Translations under genes and position numbers: made by a program
Assembly: GCA_015501585.1 (NCBI GenBank)
Contig: JADNRY010000069.1
Coordinates: 62,001 to 126,000, forward strand
Reading direction: 5' to 3'
Source: Rhodocollybia butyracea
Taxonomy: Eukaryota > Basidiomycota > Agaricomycetes > Agaricales > Omphalotaceae
DNA length: 64,000 bases
In this document: piece after piece, positions 33,167 through 45,158 of the stretch
Position numbering within the stretch: the stretch's first letter is position 1
Layout: every line of letters begins with the position of its first letter
The notes under the pieces: generated by a model
What the model was told of the DNA's origin: nothing
The model's database searches: none
Seen by the model: only the letters and a program-made list of their open reading frames with translations

Positions 33167-35575
33167 ATGCCCTCCCCGGTCGTCATGTATTTGCAGCCTG
33201 TTTTTCTTCTGTCGCTTCTTGTTGTCACATATGCCTTTCAACAACCTTTTCACTACAACGAACATTCTTCCTCTTACCAATTTCAGTGGCCGATACGTAA
33301 AGTAGGGATAATTGGGGCTGGGCCTGGGTACGTCCTGTTTCTTATTTTTTTCCTTGCTATTAACTAACAACATTAATTCGCTTTCTTTAGTGGTCTTGTT
33401 GCGTACCGCGAACTTGCGCAGCTTGGATTTGAAGTCCGCGTTCTTGAACGAAATTCTGTACCGGGCGGAAACTGGCACTATACGAACGAAACTCTACCGT
33501 CGCCTGTGCCAAACTTGGATGTCTCTGAGGCCGATTTTCGGCCAGATATTCCTCCAGATAATATACAATTACCGTATGAGAAAACTTGGAATCGCGTTGA
33601 ACCTCAGACAGTGGCAAAATTAAGGCAAGATCATCAAGGAGTCTCGCCAATTTGGGAATCATTGACGGCGATTGGTCCAAAGGTGCGCTTTAATACGCTA
33701 ATGACTTTGGAGGAGCTTAAATGCCTTTTTTCTAGCAAAGCGTAGAAGTATTTGTCTTTCTCTTTTTTACTCGGGCAGGTTCTGAATTTACCAGCTTAGA
33801 ACTTTCCCCTTGCCTAATTACTTTCCGCTGAGTATGTTCTTCTCGATTTCGAGGATAGATCCATCCAATGATATTTTCTTCAGCGCCGACCAACAAAGAT
33901 CTGCAACGCTACGTACGTTCATTTGCCTCCTTTCAAGGAATCAACAGCAACGACGGTAACCCCGATATCTCATACAACACTCGGGTGGAACGAGTCGAAA
34001 AACGCTACAATGTGAACGGCGAAGGAGCTGGGTGGACCGTTACGTTGCGAGAGTTCATCCAAACCGATGCAGATTCTTACTCGATCAGATGGTGGACGGA
34101 GGTTTGTACATTTGATTCTTGCATATCTGTACTCAAATATATGGAACAGGACCTCGACGCAATCCTAGTTGCTTCAGGACGATACAATGCTCCCAGTGTT
34201 CCCAACATCCCTGGTTTAGCACAATGGGCGAAACTTTATCCAAAGCAGGTTATTCATTCCCGAGCGTATCGCCACGCAGACGAGTTTGTAAACCAGACAG
34301 TGCTGATCATCGGTGGCTCTGTGAGTGGAACAGAGATCGCTGAACTCATTAGTGGCGCTTCGAACAAGATCTTCTTGAGCATCAGAGGTATGGCCAAGTT
34401 CGGTTCCTGAGAGAGCCAGGTATTAATTTGCTATTATCACTAGACTCTACCATGAACGATCTTAAAAAAATACTCTTTTCTAGAGTCCCCAAAAATGTAT
34501 CCATTGTACCGGAGATCAAATTGTTTCACCAGCTACCTCAACTGGCCGAACTTAATGACTCAGGCATACATCGAGGAGCAGTTGAGCTGCTCAATGGTAC
34601 AGTAAGTGTTTATGTTTGTCACCTGTTTATGGACCTGCTGAAGATGGATGGGTCATTCTAATAGCTCTTGGAAGGCATCGACAAAATCGTATTGGCTACT
34701 GGTGAGTTCATTGAGCTTCTGGATATTTTTTTCAGTTTCAAATAAAAACCCTACTTGCGATAGGATTCCGCTTCTCGCTTCCTTTCCTCCCCCAATACCA
34801 GAATTCTTCCCTTCGTCCAAATGAAACTGTCCCGATTGGAAGCGGGCGACCGCAACCACTTATCACTGATGGTAGTCATCTCCGAAGCTTACATATGGAT
34901 TTGTTTTACATCGAGGAACCAACGCTTGGATTTATCAACTGTGAGTGTCCATCATAAACTGTGGCATGGCTTTCTGATGAGCGACTCTCCGTAGTTAACG
35001 AGGGAATCGAGACGTTCACTCTCTCAGAGTTTTCTGCCGCCGCTATTGGAAAAGTTTGGGCTGGTGAAGCGAAGCTCCCGCCGAAGCAGCGCATGTGGGA
35101 CATGCATTGGCAAAGGCTAAGGGATGCTGGAGGCAGCTATACACGGAAGTTCATGCTATTGGGCAATGAGAAGCAGACAGGTAAGCAAGCTTGGAATCGA
35201 TTTTATGTGTGCTCATATGGCCAGAATTGATTCGAAACATTATCGGTTGGATTAATCGAGATGCTTGTGAATATGGTGGGCGCCAGGTATGTCTTTACTT
35301 TACCCGTTATATTGGTGCTGAAGGCATTTACGCTGGTTTTCATAGATCAATGGACCAGAAAGGTAGTTACTCTCTCTCTCTCTTTCATACTGTTGCTGGC
35401 TGATCGCGTTCACATTTAAAGTCATAATGAAATGTATCGCCTATGGCTAATGGGGCGATATCCTAACTATCAGTTCGTCCACCCGGACACTGGCAACTGG
35501 GATCCAAGGTCAAGTTTTGGTGAGGAGAACTTTGAATATGTCCAAGACTTGACTGCGGGATGGGACGACTGGTGA
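33167..35575 (+). CDS. Flavin-dependent monooxygenase (FMO-like) with N-terminal signal segment
   Basis: ATG 33167 gives MPSPVVMYLQPVFLLSLLVV, a hydrophobic signal or anchor, then RKVGIIGAGPG joined over an intron to GLVAYRELAQLGFEVRVLER, the FAD-binding Rossmann fold, and PGGNWHY. Downstream: TNKDLQRYVRSFASFQGI, ILVASGRYNAPSVPNIPGLA, VIHSRAYRHADEFVNQTVLI with IGGSVSGTEIAELIS (the NADPH-binding fold), DKIVLATGFRFSLPFLPQYQ and a C-terminal region ending YVQDLTAGWDDW at TGA 35573-35575. About eight short introns. Family members oxygenate nitrogen or sulfur in small molecules with NADPH and O2. The substrate is unknown. The N-terminal hydrophobic segment suggests entry to the secretory route, which is less usual for soluble FMOs. 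Confidence 0.85.
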
Positions 35576-36812
35576 AAGATCTTAAAGTTATAATATGTTG
35601 TGCCTAGTATTCTGCCGTAATCATGTGAGAACTACCCTCTCGTCTCAAGTTCCATCATTCTGTGGTCTTGCCAGTGAGCTTCAGTAACTCCGTCTATCTC
35701 CAGTCATCTCGAGGTTATCACCCAGACTCGGAGCTCGCGAATGATTAAAGAATCTCCAAGCTGATATTGTCCCGATTAATTTCACTCCCGCTGTTCCCTT
35801 GTCAGTATAAATCTATTCTATCATTTGTGAATAGTTCTTGTGCCTACGTCCTAATCCAATTTCCCCAAAACGTAAACAGATCTGTTTTCTGGTTTGCCCA
35901 TCTCTGTCGTTGTAGAAATGTACTTTGCTCATTTACCCGTGGTGTTCACAACCATATACACTACGATCATCAGATCGTGCAAAGCTAAGATCGACTATGC
36001 AATCCTATACACATTAAACTATAGCTACCTCTCTCGAACTCTATATACCACAATCCTGTCATACTGATAGCTGATCTACTTGGGGAAGTAGCAAGCAGCA
36101 AAGTTTCGGGACGGCATGTTTCCAAATTAACACTAGATGCCAACCCCTGGTTGTGAGTGCACCAAGTTGGAAGATTGAAGCACGCTTGACCAATTTTCAT
36201 TGACACTCTTACCAAAACACTGCATACTCGCCGTTTATCCAGCGAGTTACTCCGTCCCAGTAAGCTCGCCGTTTATCCAGCTCACCTCAGCTCGCGTCCT
36301 CGTCCATTCAGAGACTGCAGGCTAGCTATTTAAATCATTCACATGGAACCCACGAAAGCCATCGCCACCGCTTCCACCTCTTTCCATATTCTTCTACTAA
36401 TCTTTCCATCCTGATCTCTGGCTGCGCGGATCCGTATTGTATACGAAATTTCCACATGTTGCATGTCATCTACCCCCTGGAAAGGCGGATGCTGATGCAA
36501 CCCCTTGCAACCCGCGCTCAATTTGGATCAGCTCTGTCCTGAAACCCTAAACCGCAAATCCCTATAATTATGGTATTCTGCATTTGTCGGGCAGCAAATC
36601 TCCGTGCTATTCACGTCAAAATCTCTACTTCGTTGATAAGATCCCATCCGTATATTAGAACCAAATATAATATTTGGCATACTTCAAGCAACATATCATC
36701 ACGAATAGAACAAAGCAGATAGATATAAAGATGCAACCTTTGCAGGGCTCGCCGCCTTTTTTTTCCAGCTGCACTTGACCTGCTATTCAAGTTGTATCTC
36801 CAGACCATCTCA
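35576..36812. other. Intergenic, no gene seen
   Basis: About 1.2 kb. A 17-bp segment (ctcgccgtttatccagc) occurs twice, at 36227 and 36265. Small ORFs show no family character. The last part is the promoter of the zinc-finger gene. Confidence 0.45.
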
Positions 36813-37554
36813 ATGTATCCTTCGATATCTCTTCCATCTATCGACGAGATGTTTCCTCGTGCGTTCGGATTAAAACACTCGATGCGCCTCCATTAATGAA
36901 GCCTGTTTTTTCAGTCCACTTGATAAATGTTCCTCCTCAACGCCGATTAGAGCTACTGGTTAGTCATACAACACTACATGTTAAATTTTGTGTACCTACT
37001 GCTCTCCCCAGGCGATGGAACTATCAGATGGCAAGCCCCAGGACCGAGTCGAGCCCCCCAGTCCCCATGAACGCATTAGCACGGGAAAATTGCTCCGTAA
37101 AGAAAACCTTCCCCATACGGAAGCGTCAGAAGAGCAGCATTTACTATTGAATTCCAGTCGTTCGATGACACTTTCATCCGACGAGGACGACCGCTTAGAT
37201 CGCGAATACCCTCTGCAAAAACAAACCAAAAGACATGTCTGTGCCCTATGCTGTAAACGCTTCAATCGTCCAAGCAGTCTTCGAATTCACTCAAATACTC
37301 ATACAGGCGAGTTGCTTCTTGTATTTTTGGAGTATGCTGACTGAAGTATTTGACGGTCACGATTACAGGTTTAACTCGTAAGTGTTTCTGGGCACTCTCA
37401 TCCGACTCCACTATCCTTACTAAATGACCTAGCATTCCGATGTCCTTACCCTGGCTGTGGAAGAAGGTTTAATGTCAGCTCAAATATGCGTCGTCACTAT
37501 CGCAAACACAATTTTCCACCCACAGGAACCCCACCTGATAGTTGGGAGGACTAA
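36813..37554 (+). CDS. C2H2 zinc-finger protein with two fingers
   Basis: Start at ATG 36813: MYPSISLPSIDEMFP, spliced (gtgcgt to ttcag) to LHLINVPPQRRLELL, then (gttagt to cccag) to AMELSDGKPQDRVEPPSPHE. The SLPSI-x-EMFP start is common in small basidiomycete C2H2 factors. Finger 1 is CALCCKRFNRPSSLRIHSNTH (C-X2-C-X12-H-X4-H); finger 2 is CPYPGCGRRFNVSSNMRRHY then RKH (C-X4-C-X12-H-X3-H). The linker H-T-G-L-T-P-F-R-C is formed only if the donor at 37307 is GC (gcgagt) and a 9-nt micro-exon 37369-37377 is included before the last exon 37433-37554. It ends PPDSWED. A DNA-binding transcription regulator is likely; targets are unknown. Confidence 0.78.
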
Positions 37555-38869
37555 AACATACTTAGTTAGCCATGCTCTTTGGCCACCATCGACATAGTAA
37601 ATTCAAATAATAATAACAGTCAAGTAGAATAACAAGTCTTTATGTAGCTCAATACCCCTGTGGATCCTTGTAATATACTCCCGATATCTCTGATGAAGCT
37701 ATACTCCCGAGTAAGACTGAGTAAAACTACAAGAGTAGCAACCTACCAAAGGTGAACGGTAACGGTCACGTATTGTGATAAACATGTATAGCGCAAGCTC
37801 CCTTGTCTGGTTTAGGTAAATTGTCGTTGGCCAGGTGGTCCAGGAGCATTCTGTTCCTACATACCGAAAATTGCGCAAGGACAGATGCAAACCAAGATGT
37901 AAAATGTATCAAAAGCAAAAAATAACAACATGAATTGACAAGGTTGTACTAAGCGTCCCATAATTCGTGGTTGTAACTACACAGACTGTAACTCCAATCC
38001 CGTTTTTCCCGTAAATCCATGGGCATTTCACGACCCCACGGACGTTCCTAGCTTAAGACAATGGAAATATCTTTATGATATCATTTCGTGTAGTCGGTAT
38101 CACCTCATGGATCGACAGGGGGCCGCGCTGCGAGGGGCGTAGGACGATAATTCAACTGAGAGTGGCGAAGAGTAGCGAACATGAGCCTTAGAAGTGGATT
38201 AGACCTCAGCTGTTATCGAAGGACGATGTCCCAATACCTGTCGAGGTTAAACTGTCGTATGACTCGAGCCTTCTGGTCGTGTCAATCTGGCATAGTCAAA
38301 CCCAGACTTGAACATGTGCAAACAATTCACTTGACCTGTCCCCCGGTGTTGAAGAGCAAGTAGGTAATGCTAATTCAACAGCAGAATTGATAGAGTGTTC
38401 CTGGTTTGCTTCACGGTTCTTTGAGGATCTAGAAGATGCGGATTGCTGGGCCTCCGAACCCCTTTGGCTGGTTTCTCAGGGATAATAGGAAGGATAATAG
38501 GAAGAACGGACGTCAACCCCCAATATTGATGACAATTCTCGGAGATGGATATCAATTTGTGAAAATAGACGGCTAATGCAACGATGGAGAAACGCGGAGA
38601 CACACTGTAGAATGGTTTCGAAACGCGCAATCAACCGTGATACGCGCGCGCTAGCCTTCGGGTTTCAGGGTTTGCCATTCCGTGCTGGTTCCGTTCTACT
38701 CTGCCGATCGTAGGCTCCTGGTATCACGCTCAATTAGTTTAACACGTAGGGAGTACAATATCAAACTTGTCTATTGATTTGAGATGCATTGCATACAAAA
38801 ATTCGTCTTCAAAGAAGAGGAAGGGTAACAATCCGCAGGGAAATATTCATGTCCAACCAGAGATTCTCT
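37555..38869. other. Intergenic, convergent 3' ends
   Basis: About 1.3 kb between the zinc-finger gene and the BAR gene. Short ORFs only (37699-37890, 38181-38363, 38370-38630), none with family character. Confidence 0.45.
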
Positions 38870-40155
38870 TCAAGCACCGCATATGGAAAGCTCACGCATT
38901 TCCTGAAGGACACCCTCAACCTAAGGAGAGTAAATTGGTCTGTGGGTGGGGCCAGGCTGTGTCACTATGGAGACTTACCTGAGCATCTAGTTGACCAGCT
39001 GCATAATCATCTCTAACGCTGTCTTCAAAATACCTAGATGCAGTACCACAATTGATGGAAGCAGTGATAATGAACGCGCTACGATACGTACCTCTGCACC
39101 CCACTAAGTTTTTCGTACCCCTCTTCAGCAAATTTAGATTGCATACGGATCATCGCTTCAAAGCTTGGGTCAAAGTAGGGGACACGCAGATCAAGAAGAT
39201 TGGGTAGTTCGGCGATGAGTTGGTCGTTCAGCACATCGAAGACTTCTTTCGCATCGTCATGTTCTTGTTGAGCCTTGTCGAGGAACAATCATAAATAATG
39301 AAGGTGAGGCTGGGAGAGAGAACACACCTTGGGAAGTTTTGTAGGATCTTCGCTGGGCTTTTCAACGAGCTTTCGTAGTTTACTTCGAGTAGCATCATAA
39401 TCGAGGAGCTGAAGATTGAAAGGGTAAGGACGAATAGATGTCACACTATCAAAACTTACTTTCTTGTTCCGTTTTGCGATATGCTCATTCACGACTGGGA
39501 AGTAAGCGCACATCTTCCCTAGAGGTTCGGATATTGCTGTGCGGAAGGGCATATCCTAGAAGGATACAAAGTCAGTATGGTGATTTCATCGGAGAGTAAA
39601 ACAGACCAATTCTCGACCAAATCCTCCATCTAAATCGTCCACGGATCGCTTATACGCATGTCCCGCCATCGCACCTTCAGAGGTTTGATCTGCAACACCG
39701 TAGAAGACTTCAAGGGTTTCCGCTATACGTGTTTGCGCCGCCGTCATTGCTACGATACATTGAGTGTCGGTGCCATCGAGTTAAGCAGAGATGCCACACC
39801 TCTCATCGCATCCCAGTAGGCTTTGCTGTCCTTCTGCAACGCCGTGCATTCCTTCTCGAATCTAAAGAGATGATGTTAGCGAGATGACTTGGGGGCAAAC
39901 AGAGTCCGACGCACGTCCTGTATTTGGCTTCCTCATCGGCAAACTCCCTGTCTACAGTTCGTTCAATCTGACCGGTCTTTTGCATGAGCTGGATATCGTA
40001 TTAGATTTGGCGTTCATTATCACTAGGACTAGAAGAAGTATAAGTACCGTTGTTCCCGCTCGGTTCACTGATTTCTTGAAGCTAATAATTGTATAGCTCA
40101 GACCAAACAATAGATCCACGGACAGCCAGCCAGAGACTTACCCAGACCAACTCAT
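38870..40155 (-). CDS. BAR-domain protein, Rvs161/Hob3 (amphiphysin) type
   Basis: Start at ATG 40153-40155 gives MSWSG and a donor (gtaagt), then KTGQIERTVDREFADEEAKY, QKDSKAYWDAMRAM, RIAETLEVFYGVADQTSEGA and RTAISEPLGKMCAYFPVVNE. LLDYDATRSKLRKLVEKPSE, EVFDVLNDQLIAELPNLLDL and KFAEEGYEKLSGVQRYFEDS follow, then YAAGQLDAQ spliced (gtaagt to cttag) to VEGVLQEMRELSICGA, ending at TGA 38870-38872. The whole length is one BAR domain of about 260 residues, as in the Rvs161 family. These proteins pair with an Rvs167-type partner and bend the plasma membrane at endocytic sites and during polarised growth. Confidence 0.9.
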
Positions 40156-40220
40156 GCTGGGCACAAATTCTGATAAATCGGGCTTGATTTGAACAAAGTT
40201 AAAGAGAAAGGGCTGTGGCT

Positions 40221-40386
40221 TAAATAAGCGCTCATAACTAATCATCTTTCGTCTTGCATATTATATCCATATGCATCCGGCGCGCGCTTTTCACGACGAA
40301 ATTCCTGATATCCCAGAAAAATACCCTCCTCCTCATCCAGACTTCGAGGCTTTTCGTCCTCCAAAATCCCAGTCAAAATTTTGCTT
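40221..40386 (+). pseudogene. Start-less relic copy of ssSPT promoter and exon 1
   Basis: Nearly the same sequence occurs at 43173-43335, where it is the upstream region and exon 1 of the serine palmitoyltransferase small subunit gene. Here the ATG is lost (cgacgaaattcctg against cgacgaaatgattcctg). The frame still reads IPDIPEKYPPPHP ... PPKSQSKF before a stop at about 40393. It lies in the 3' flank of atm1, in the same orientation as the intact copy. Confidence 0.8.
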
Positions 40387-40625
40387 GGCTTCTTGATTTT
40401 CAACGTCAACCCCCGAGGGGCCTGTTTTAGGCCTACGTTATGTGGATTCTCCTCTCCTCTCCACTCCACCCATCCTAACCTAATAAATTACCTGTCCTCA
40501 ATTACTTCATCGATTAACTCTTCCTTAAATCAATTCCAGACGGCCATCTATAAACATATACATTACCAGTCCACAATATCTAATGAGTTATGTGTATTCC
40601 CCACTCCAACCATCCCGTTTCTTCC

Positions 40626-43078
40626 TCAATTAACACCTTCCTCGATCAACTCCGCCGCCGCCTGTTGCTGCTGCCATAACCTATAATACAACCCTCCTCT
40701 CCTCATCAGCTCCTCGTGCGTCCCCTGCTCTGCAACCCTCCCCTCCTGCAGCACAACAATCAAATCCGCCTCAACGACAGTCCTCAGTCGATGAGCAATA
40801 AACACACTCGTGCGCGATTCTCTCAAAAGCGCATTATTGATATTCTTCATCAGCTCAGCCTCAGTATGTGCGTCCAACGCAGAAGTCTGTATCCCCAATC
40901 AACCAATCAAATCAGTAAACCTGAACCGGCGCATACACCTCTGAAGCAAACACTCACCGCCTCGTCGAAAAACAATATCGGCGGATCCTTCAACAACACC
41001 CTCGCCACCGCCAACCTCTGCTTCTCTCCCCCACTAATCATCAACCCCCTCTCCCCAACCTTCGTCCGATACCCCTCGGGCAAACTCAATATCGCCTCAT
41101 GCACATTCGCCTTCCCCGCCGCCTCCATCGCATCGCTCTCCCCCCTTTCCAAATTCCCATACCGCACATTATGCATCACATCCGCGTGGAACAAAGGCGT
41201 ATCCTGCGGAACAACGCCGATGGCGTGCCGCAGGCTCGCAAGCTGCACTTGCGCGATGTCTTGGTCCCCGATGGAGATCTTCCCCGAGGAGGGGTCGTAG
41301 AAACGGAAGAGAAGCCTTAGGATCGTGGATTTACCGCATCCCGAGGGCCCGACGATGGCGGTGCGTTTGCCGGCTGGGATGGTGAAGCTGAGGTCGCTGA
41401 AGATCGGGCGGCTCGGGTTGTACGCGAAATTGACGTTCTCGAAGCGGATGTCTTGGACTGGGAGATTGAGAGGCTGGGCGTTTGATGCGTCTTTGATGGG
41501 CGGGTTGTTTTCGCGGAGGTTGAAGAGGACTTCCATGTCGAGAAGGTTCTGTTGGAGTTCGCGGTAGATGGTTCCTAGGAAGTTGAGAGGGAGGGAGAGT
41601 TGGAAGATCAATTGGTTGATCATGACGAGGTCTCCGACTGTCATTGTACCTAGCGTTGGATAGAGTAAGACTGTGTAACCCTCATGAGCATCGTACGACG
41701 TACCGTTATAGACTCCTTGAGCAGCCATCAACATTGTCATCGTCAACGCACTAGAGAAGATGACACTCTGCCCGGCATTCAAGAACGCCAACGACGTAGT
41801 AATCTTCACCGACGACCTCTCATACTCCCGCAAATGCCCATCATACTGCGCGACTTCGTACTTTTCGTTGTTAAAGTGCTGTGAACTGAAATGCTTGAGC
41901 TAACACGCCAACGAAAACCACTTATTGAACGCAAATAGTTACAAACCTTGACCGCCTCGAAATTGATCAACGAGTCTACAGAGGAGCTCGCTCCGCGCTG
42001 GTCAGCCTTGTTCGCATCGCGCCGGAATTGCGTTCGCCAGGATGTGGTGCGGATAGTAAACCACGCGTAGGCAGCAAGCGTGCCAGCAGTGATCGCCGCG
42101 AAGTCCCAGCCGAATTTGTATGTCAGGATACCACACACCATGGATATCTCCAACGCAGTCGGTGCTATTCGGAACAAAATAGCTTGAAGAAGGAATGTAA
42201 TGCCTCTAGTAAAAATCGATGATTAGACACAAACAAGGGGCTGAAAACACAGCAGCACGTACTTGGTACCACGGTCGATAGCACGCGTCAAACCACCAGT
42301 CTGTCGCGCGAGGTGGAATTTCATGTCCATATGCAGCAGCTGTTCAAACGTCTCCCTTGCGACTTTGCGTATAGCTCGCTGTCCGATATTTGCGAACACT
42401 GCATTGAGCAGTTCACCGAAAACCGTAGCTCCAATACGTGCGAGACCATCTACAAGTCACAGTAAGCATATCACGCGAAAACATTGGGCGGATAACATAC
42501 ATCCCAAGATTGTAGCCCCAGCAATAGTCCAAACAGTCGCGCTCGACGAAGGATCCAAAGGCACATTCAACGAATCGATGATTTGTTTGAAAATGAGAGG
42601 CACTTGTACATTGAGAACCTACACGGCCTTGCGTTTTTCAGCTGGGTCTAACAAACGAGAGGTGGGTGTACACGATACGTACCTTGCCGGAAATGAGAAA
42701 CATAAAGCCAAGGATGACGGTTCCTCGCGTTTTCCAATCACCCTTGGGCCACACATTCACCATAAGACTCTTGATGATCTTCCAATTGCTTCTGCGCTCC
42801 TGTGCGGCAGTGGACTGCGGCGGCTCGAGAGAATGAGAAGCGGGAGCGGGTGGGGGAGCAGACTTGGACTTGGAATTAGAAGCCTGGTCATTCTTCCGAC
42901 TCTGAGCCTTGGGCTCGTTCCCTGAGGCCAAATTCTGGTAAAGTCTACAGCTGGTCGTATGTGGATGTATCCCACTTCGTACGAACTTTGCGGAGCGAAA
43001 AGTTTGCAAGCTGCGGACGTTGGGAGTTAGTCTGCACCGAGCAGATCCACGGAAGATCTGCCGAGTTAGTGCACTCAT
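40626..43078 (-). CDS. atm1: Mitochondrial iron-sulfur cluster ABC exporter Atm1
   Basis: The start at ATG 43076-43078 ([20 protein letters not shown]) gives a basic mitochondrial presequence. The half-transporter membrane domain contains [60 protein letters not shown] and [20 protein letters not shown]. The nucleotide-binding domain has Walker [10 protein letters not shown] (about 41330), signature [10 protein letters not shown] (about 41030), Walker B ILFFDEA spliced over an intron to [11 protein letters not shown], and the H-loop IAHRL (about 40800). It ends [11 protein letters not shown] at 40626. Atm1 exports a glutathione-linked sulfur or iron-sulfur species from the mitochondrial matrix for cytosolic and nuclear Fe-S proteins. 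It shares a 169-bp divergent promoter with the ssSPT gene. Both flanks carry the same 165-bp repeat. Confidence 0.93.
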
Positions 43079-43247
43079 AACATGAAGAACACCTTTTTCG
43101 ATGTGGAAGGTGGTACAGGTTGAAGTTTTGTGATTTGTGATTAGATTATGACAAATTGCGTCAACGCTCGCTAAATAAGCGCTCATAACTAATCATCTTT
43201 CGTCTTGAATATTATATCCATCCGGCGCGCGCGCTTTTCACGACGAA
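43079..43247. promoter_or_regulatory. Bidirectional atm1/ssSPT promoter
   Basis: Only 169 bp lie between the two divergent start codons. Its ssSPT-proximal half (43173 onward) is the part copied to 40221. The conserved aagcgctcataactaatc block and the GC-rich ggcgcgcgcg stretch are retained in both copies. Confidence 0.6.
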
Positions 43248-43335
43248 ATGATTCCTGATATCCCAGAAAACTACCCTCCTCCTCGTCCAGACTTCAGGGC
43301 TTTTCGTCCTCCAAAGTCTCAGTCAAAATTCGCTT
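43173..43335 (+). repeat. Intact member of the direct repeat flanking atm1
   Basis: Matches 40221-40386 at roughly 90 percent by eye, with small indels. Together the two members bracket atm1 as direct repeats about 2.95 kb apart. Confidence 0.85.
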
Positions 43336-43660
43336 ACCTGCTATGGCGGATTCAAATGTGGATAGAAGGAACCTTTGCACTGGCTATGCTTGAGCCTTGG
43401 GAGAAGATCTGTTAAGAAAGTTCTCCCTCATAAGTCTCTTGGTTTCTTTCTGACATTTTCATTACTTTACAGTAATGATATTCTTAACGACCTTCACTTT
43501 AATGGCCACAGGTATTTTCAGATACCTCCCGCAGCATATCTCGGTTATGAAAGGACGGGCTGTGTATTATTTGTGGGGAAACGAAAGTGGAGAAAGCACA
43601 GTCCTTCAATGGCTTGGAAGGAATTCAGCTTCATCGGGTACTCCGATGGGAGAATTGTAG
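43248..43660 (+). CDS. Small subunit of serine palmitoyltransferase-like protein
   Basis: ATG 43248 opens MIPDIPENYPPPRPDF. Exon 1 continues with YLLWRIQMWIEGTFALAMLE then PWEKI, the ssSPT signature with the MLEPWE motif. An intron (gttaag to ttacag, about 43402-43472) leads to LMIFLTTFTLMATGIFRYLP, a membrane segment, then HISVMKGRAVYYLWGNE and a short tail to TAG 43658-43660. About 115 residues. The family binds the LCB1/LCB2 core of serine palmitoyltransferase in the ER and stimulates the first step of sphingolipid synthesis. Divergent with atm1. Confidence 0.8.
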
Positions 43661-43868
43661 TCTCGACATTGTGAGTCATTCCAGTGTCTACCGAAAAACG
43701 GTTTATTCAATGTCGGCCCTTGCTTCTTATAGATTAATCGCTCCTACGACACAACGGCTGTTTCACAACTTAGATATATATATCTTATACGTTCGTTACA
43801 ATCCAGTTTTGCTTCAAATGGAGATTATAATACGCTTATACATATGGTCTCTGCCCAATTCACCTTTT

Positions 43869-45158
43869 TCAGTCTTCCGATACCGCCAAAGCCTCCGCAG
43901 TTTTCTTACTGAACAATTTATCTGCTTCAGACCACGTTTTGACAGTGTGGCGTTGAGGGAACTGCTTCAAAGCTTGCAACAAGTTCTCGCTAAATTGTTC
44001 TGATGCCTCTCTAGGAAGAAGCGATGGCGTGTGGTCGATGGATACTACCGAGAGCTTTGGAACCGCGGAACTGTTAAACATCAGGATTTAGCTGCTGGCG
44101 GAACAAGCCCGAGGTACGATACGCACTCAAGCTCCACAGGAACCGTTGGTTGGGCAAATGTCGTATTCACATGGTATATAGGAAGCGGATTGAACGGATT
44201 TGTGGTATCGCAGCTGACATCCACAACCACTCTCAGCCTCCTGCCTTCCCCAGCTGATTGAATAAATTCGTTCGTCAAGAATGGTGTGATTTTCTCCCGG
44301 AGATAGATGCAGTTGACAAAGACGTCCACGTCCAGGATTTCTTGGAATGGACCTCCCTTTGCCGTCTCTGCCATATCCCATTTGATAATATTCTCTCTAA
44401 GGGGAAAGGTCAGTGTTACTACGCTATTCTTTTTTTGTATGACTTACTCTTCCACTCCAATCTTCCTAAAGAAATCCACCGCACCACTTCCGCACCTACC
44501 CAGGGCCCCAATAACCAGGACTCTCAAATTGTTTCCACTTTGCCCGAGCGCGTTTTTAACGTCGTTAATCATACGCGCCTCGTTACCATATGGTTCCAAC
44601 TTGCTCAATACCTTACCATGTCTTTGAGCGGCATATGCCAGAGCTCCCACCGCCGCGCCTGCAAATCCTGCATAAAAACCAAATGCCGCGATACGTCTAC
44701 CGGTATCCGCATCTTCAAGAAACTCCAGATCGTAAAGGGTTCCTCCACCGCTATGAAACCGGTGTAAAAGCGAAGCCCACCCGGCTTGGCCTTTGTAGCA
44801 ATGTCCAAAGTAGATGTGGGTATGGCGGAGAGAAGACGAATCGTTGGGGAGGTCCTTGAGGCCAATGATGGGAACTGTGAGCGGGGCGGATTGCCAGGAG
44901 TTGTGAGCGACGAGAGTGCAACCTTGGCTTGTTTGTCATTGTCAGACTGAGTTTCTACTAGCAGGATCTCCAGAGCAATAGGACGTACGCTTCGTACTCG
45001 GAATCCTCAAAAATTCTTTGCTCGTCGCGTTCCACATAGATATCAAAACCCGCGTCAATGAGCGATTTGGCTGTAGTGGGTGTTAAAGCCCCGCGCCGCT
45101 CAAACTCTTTCGTCTCGCAGCGAAGCCAAAACGCGGGTTTTTCTTGAGTTCCAGTCAT
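43869..45158 (-). CDS. lys1: Saccharopine dehydrogenase (NAD+, L-lysine-forming)
   Basis: Start at 45158: MTGTQEKPAFWLRCETKEFE, then RRGALTPTTAKSLIDAGFDI. Next VGCTLVAHNSWQSAPLTVPI, HIYFGHCYKGQAGWASLLHR, GGGTLYDLEFLEDADTGRRI and AAFGFYAGFAGAAVGALAYA. LRVLVIGALGRCGSGAVDFF is the NAD-binding motif; then DVFVNCIYLREKITPFLTNE, VVVDVSCDTTNPFNPLPIYH, SVVSIDHTPSLLPREASEQF and a C-terminal stretch ending AVSED at 43869. This is the last enzyme of the fungal alpha-aminoadipate lysine pathway; it oxidises saccharopine to lysine and 2-oxoglutarate. At least four introns. The N-terminal half crosses an intron near 45000. Confidence 0.9.

Noticed and set aside
36227..36281. 17-bp direct repeat ctcgccgtttatccagc
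   Set aside because: Only two copies, no terminal inverted repeats or ORF between them; too little to call an element.
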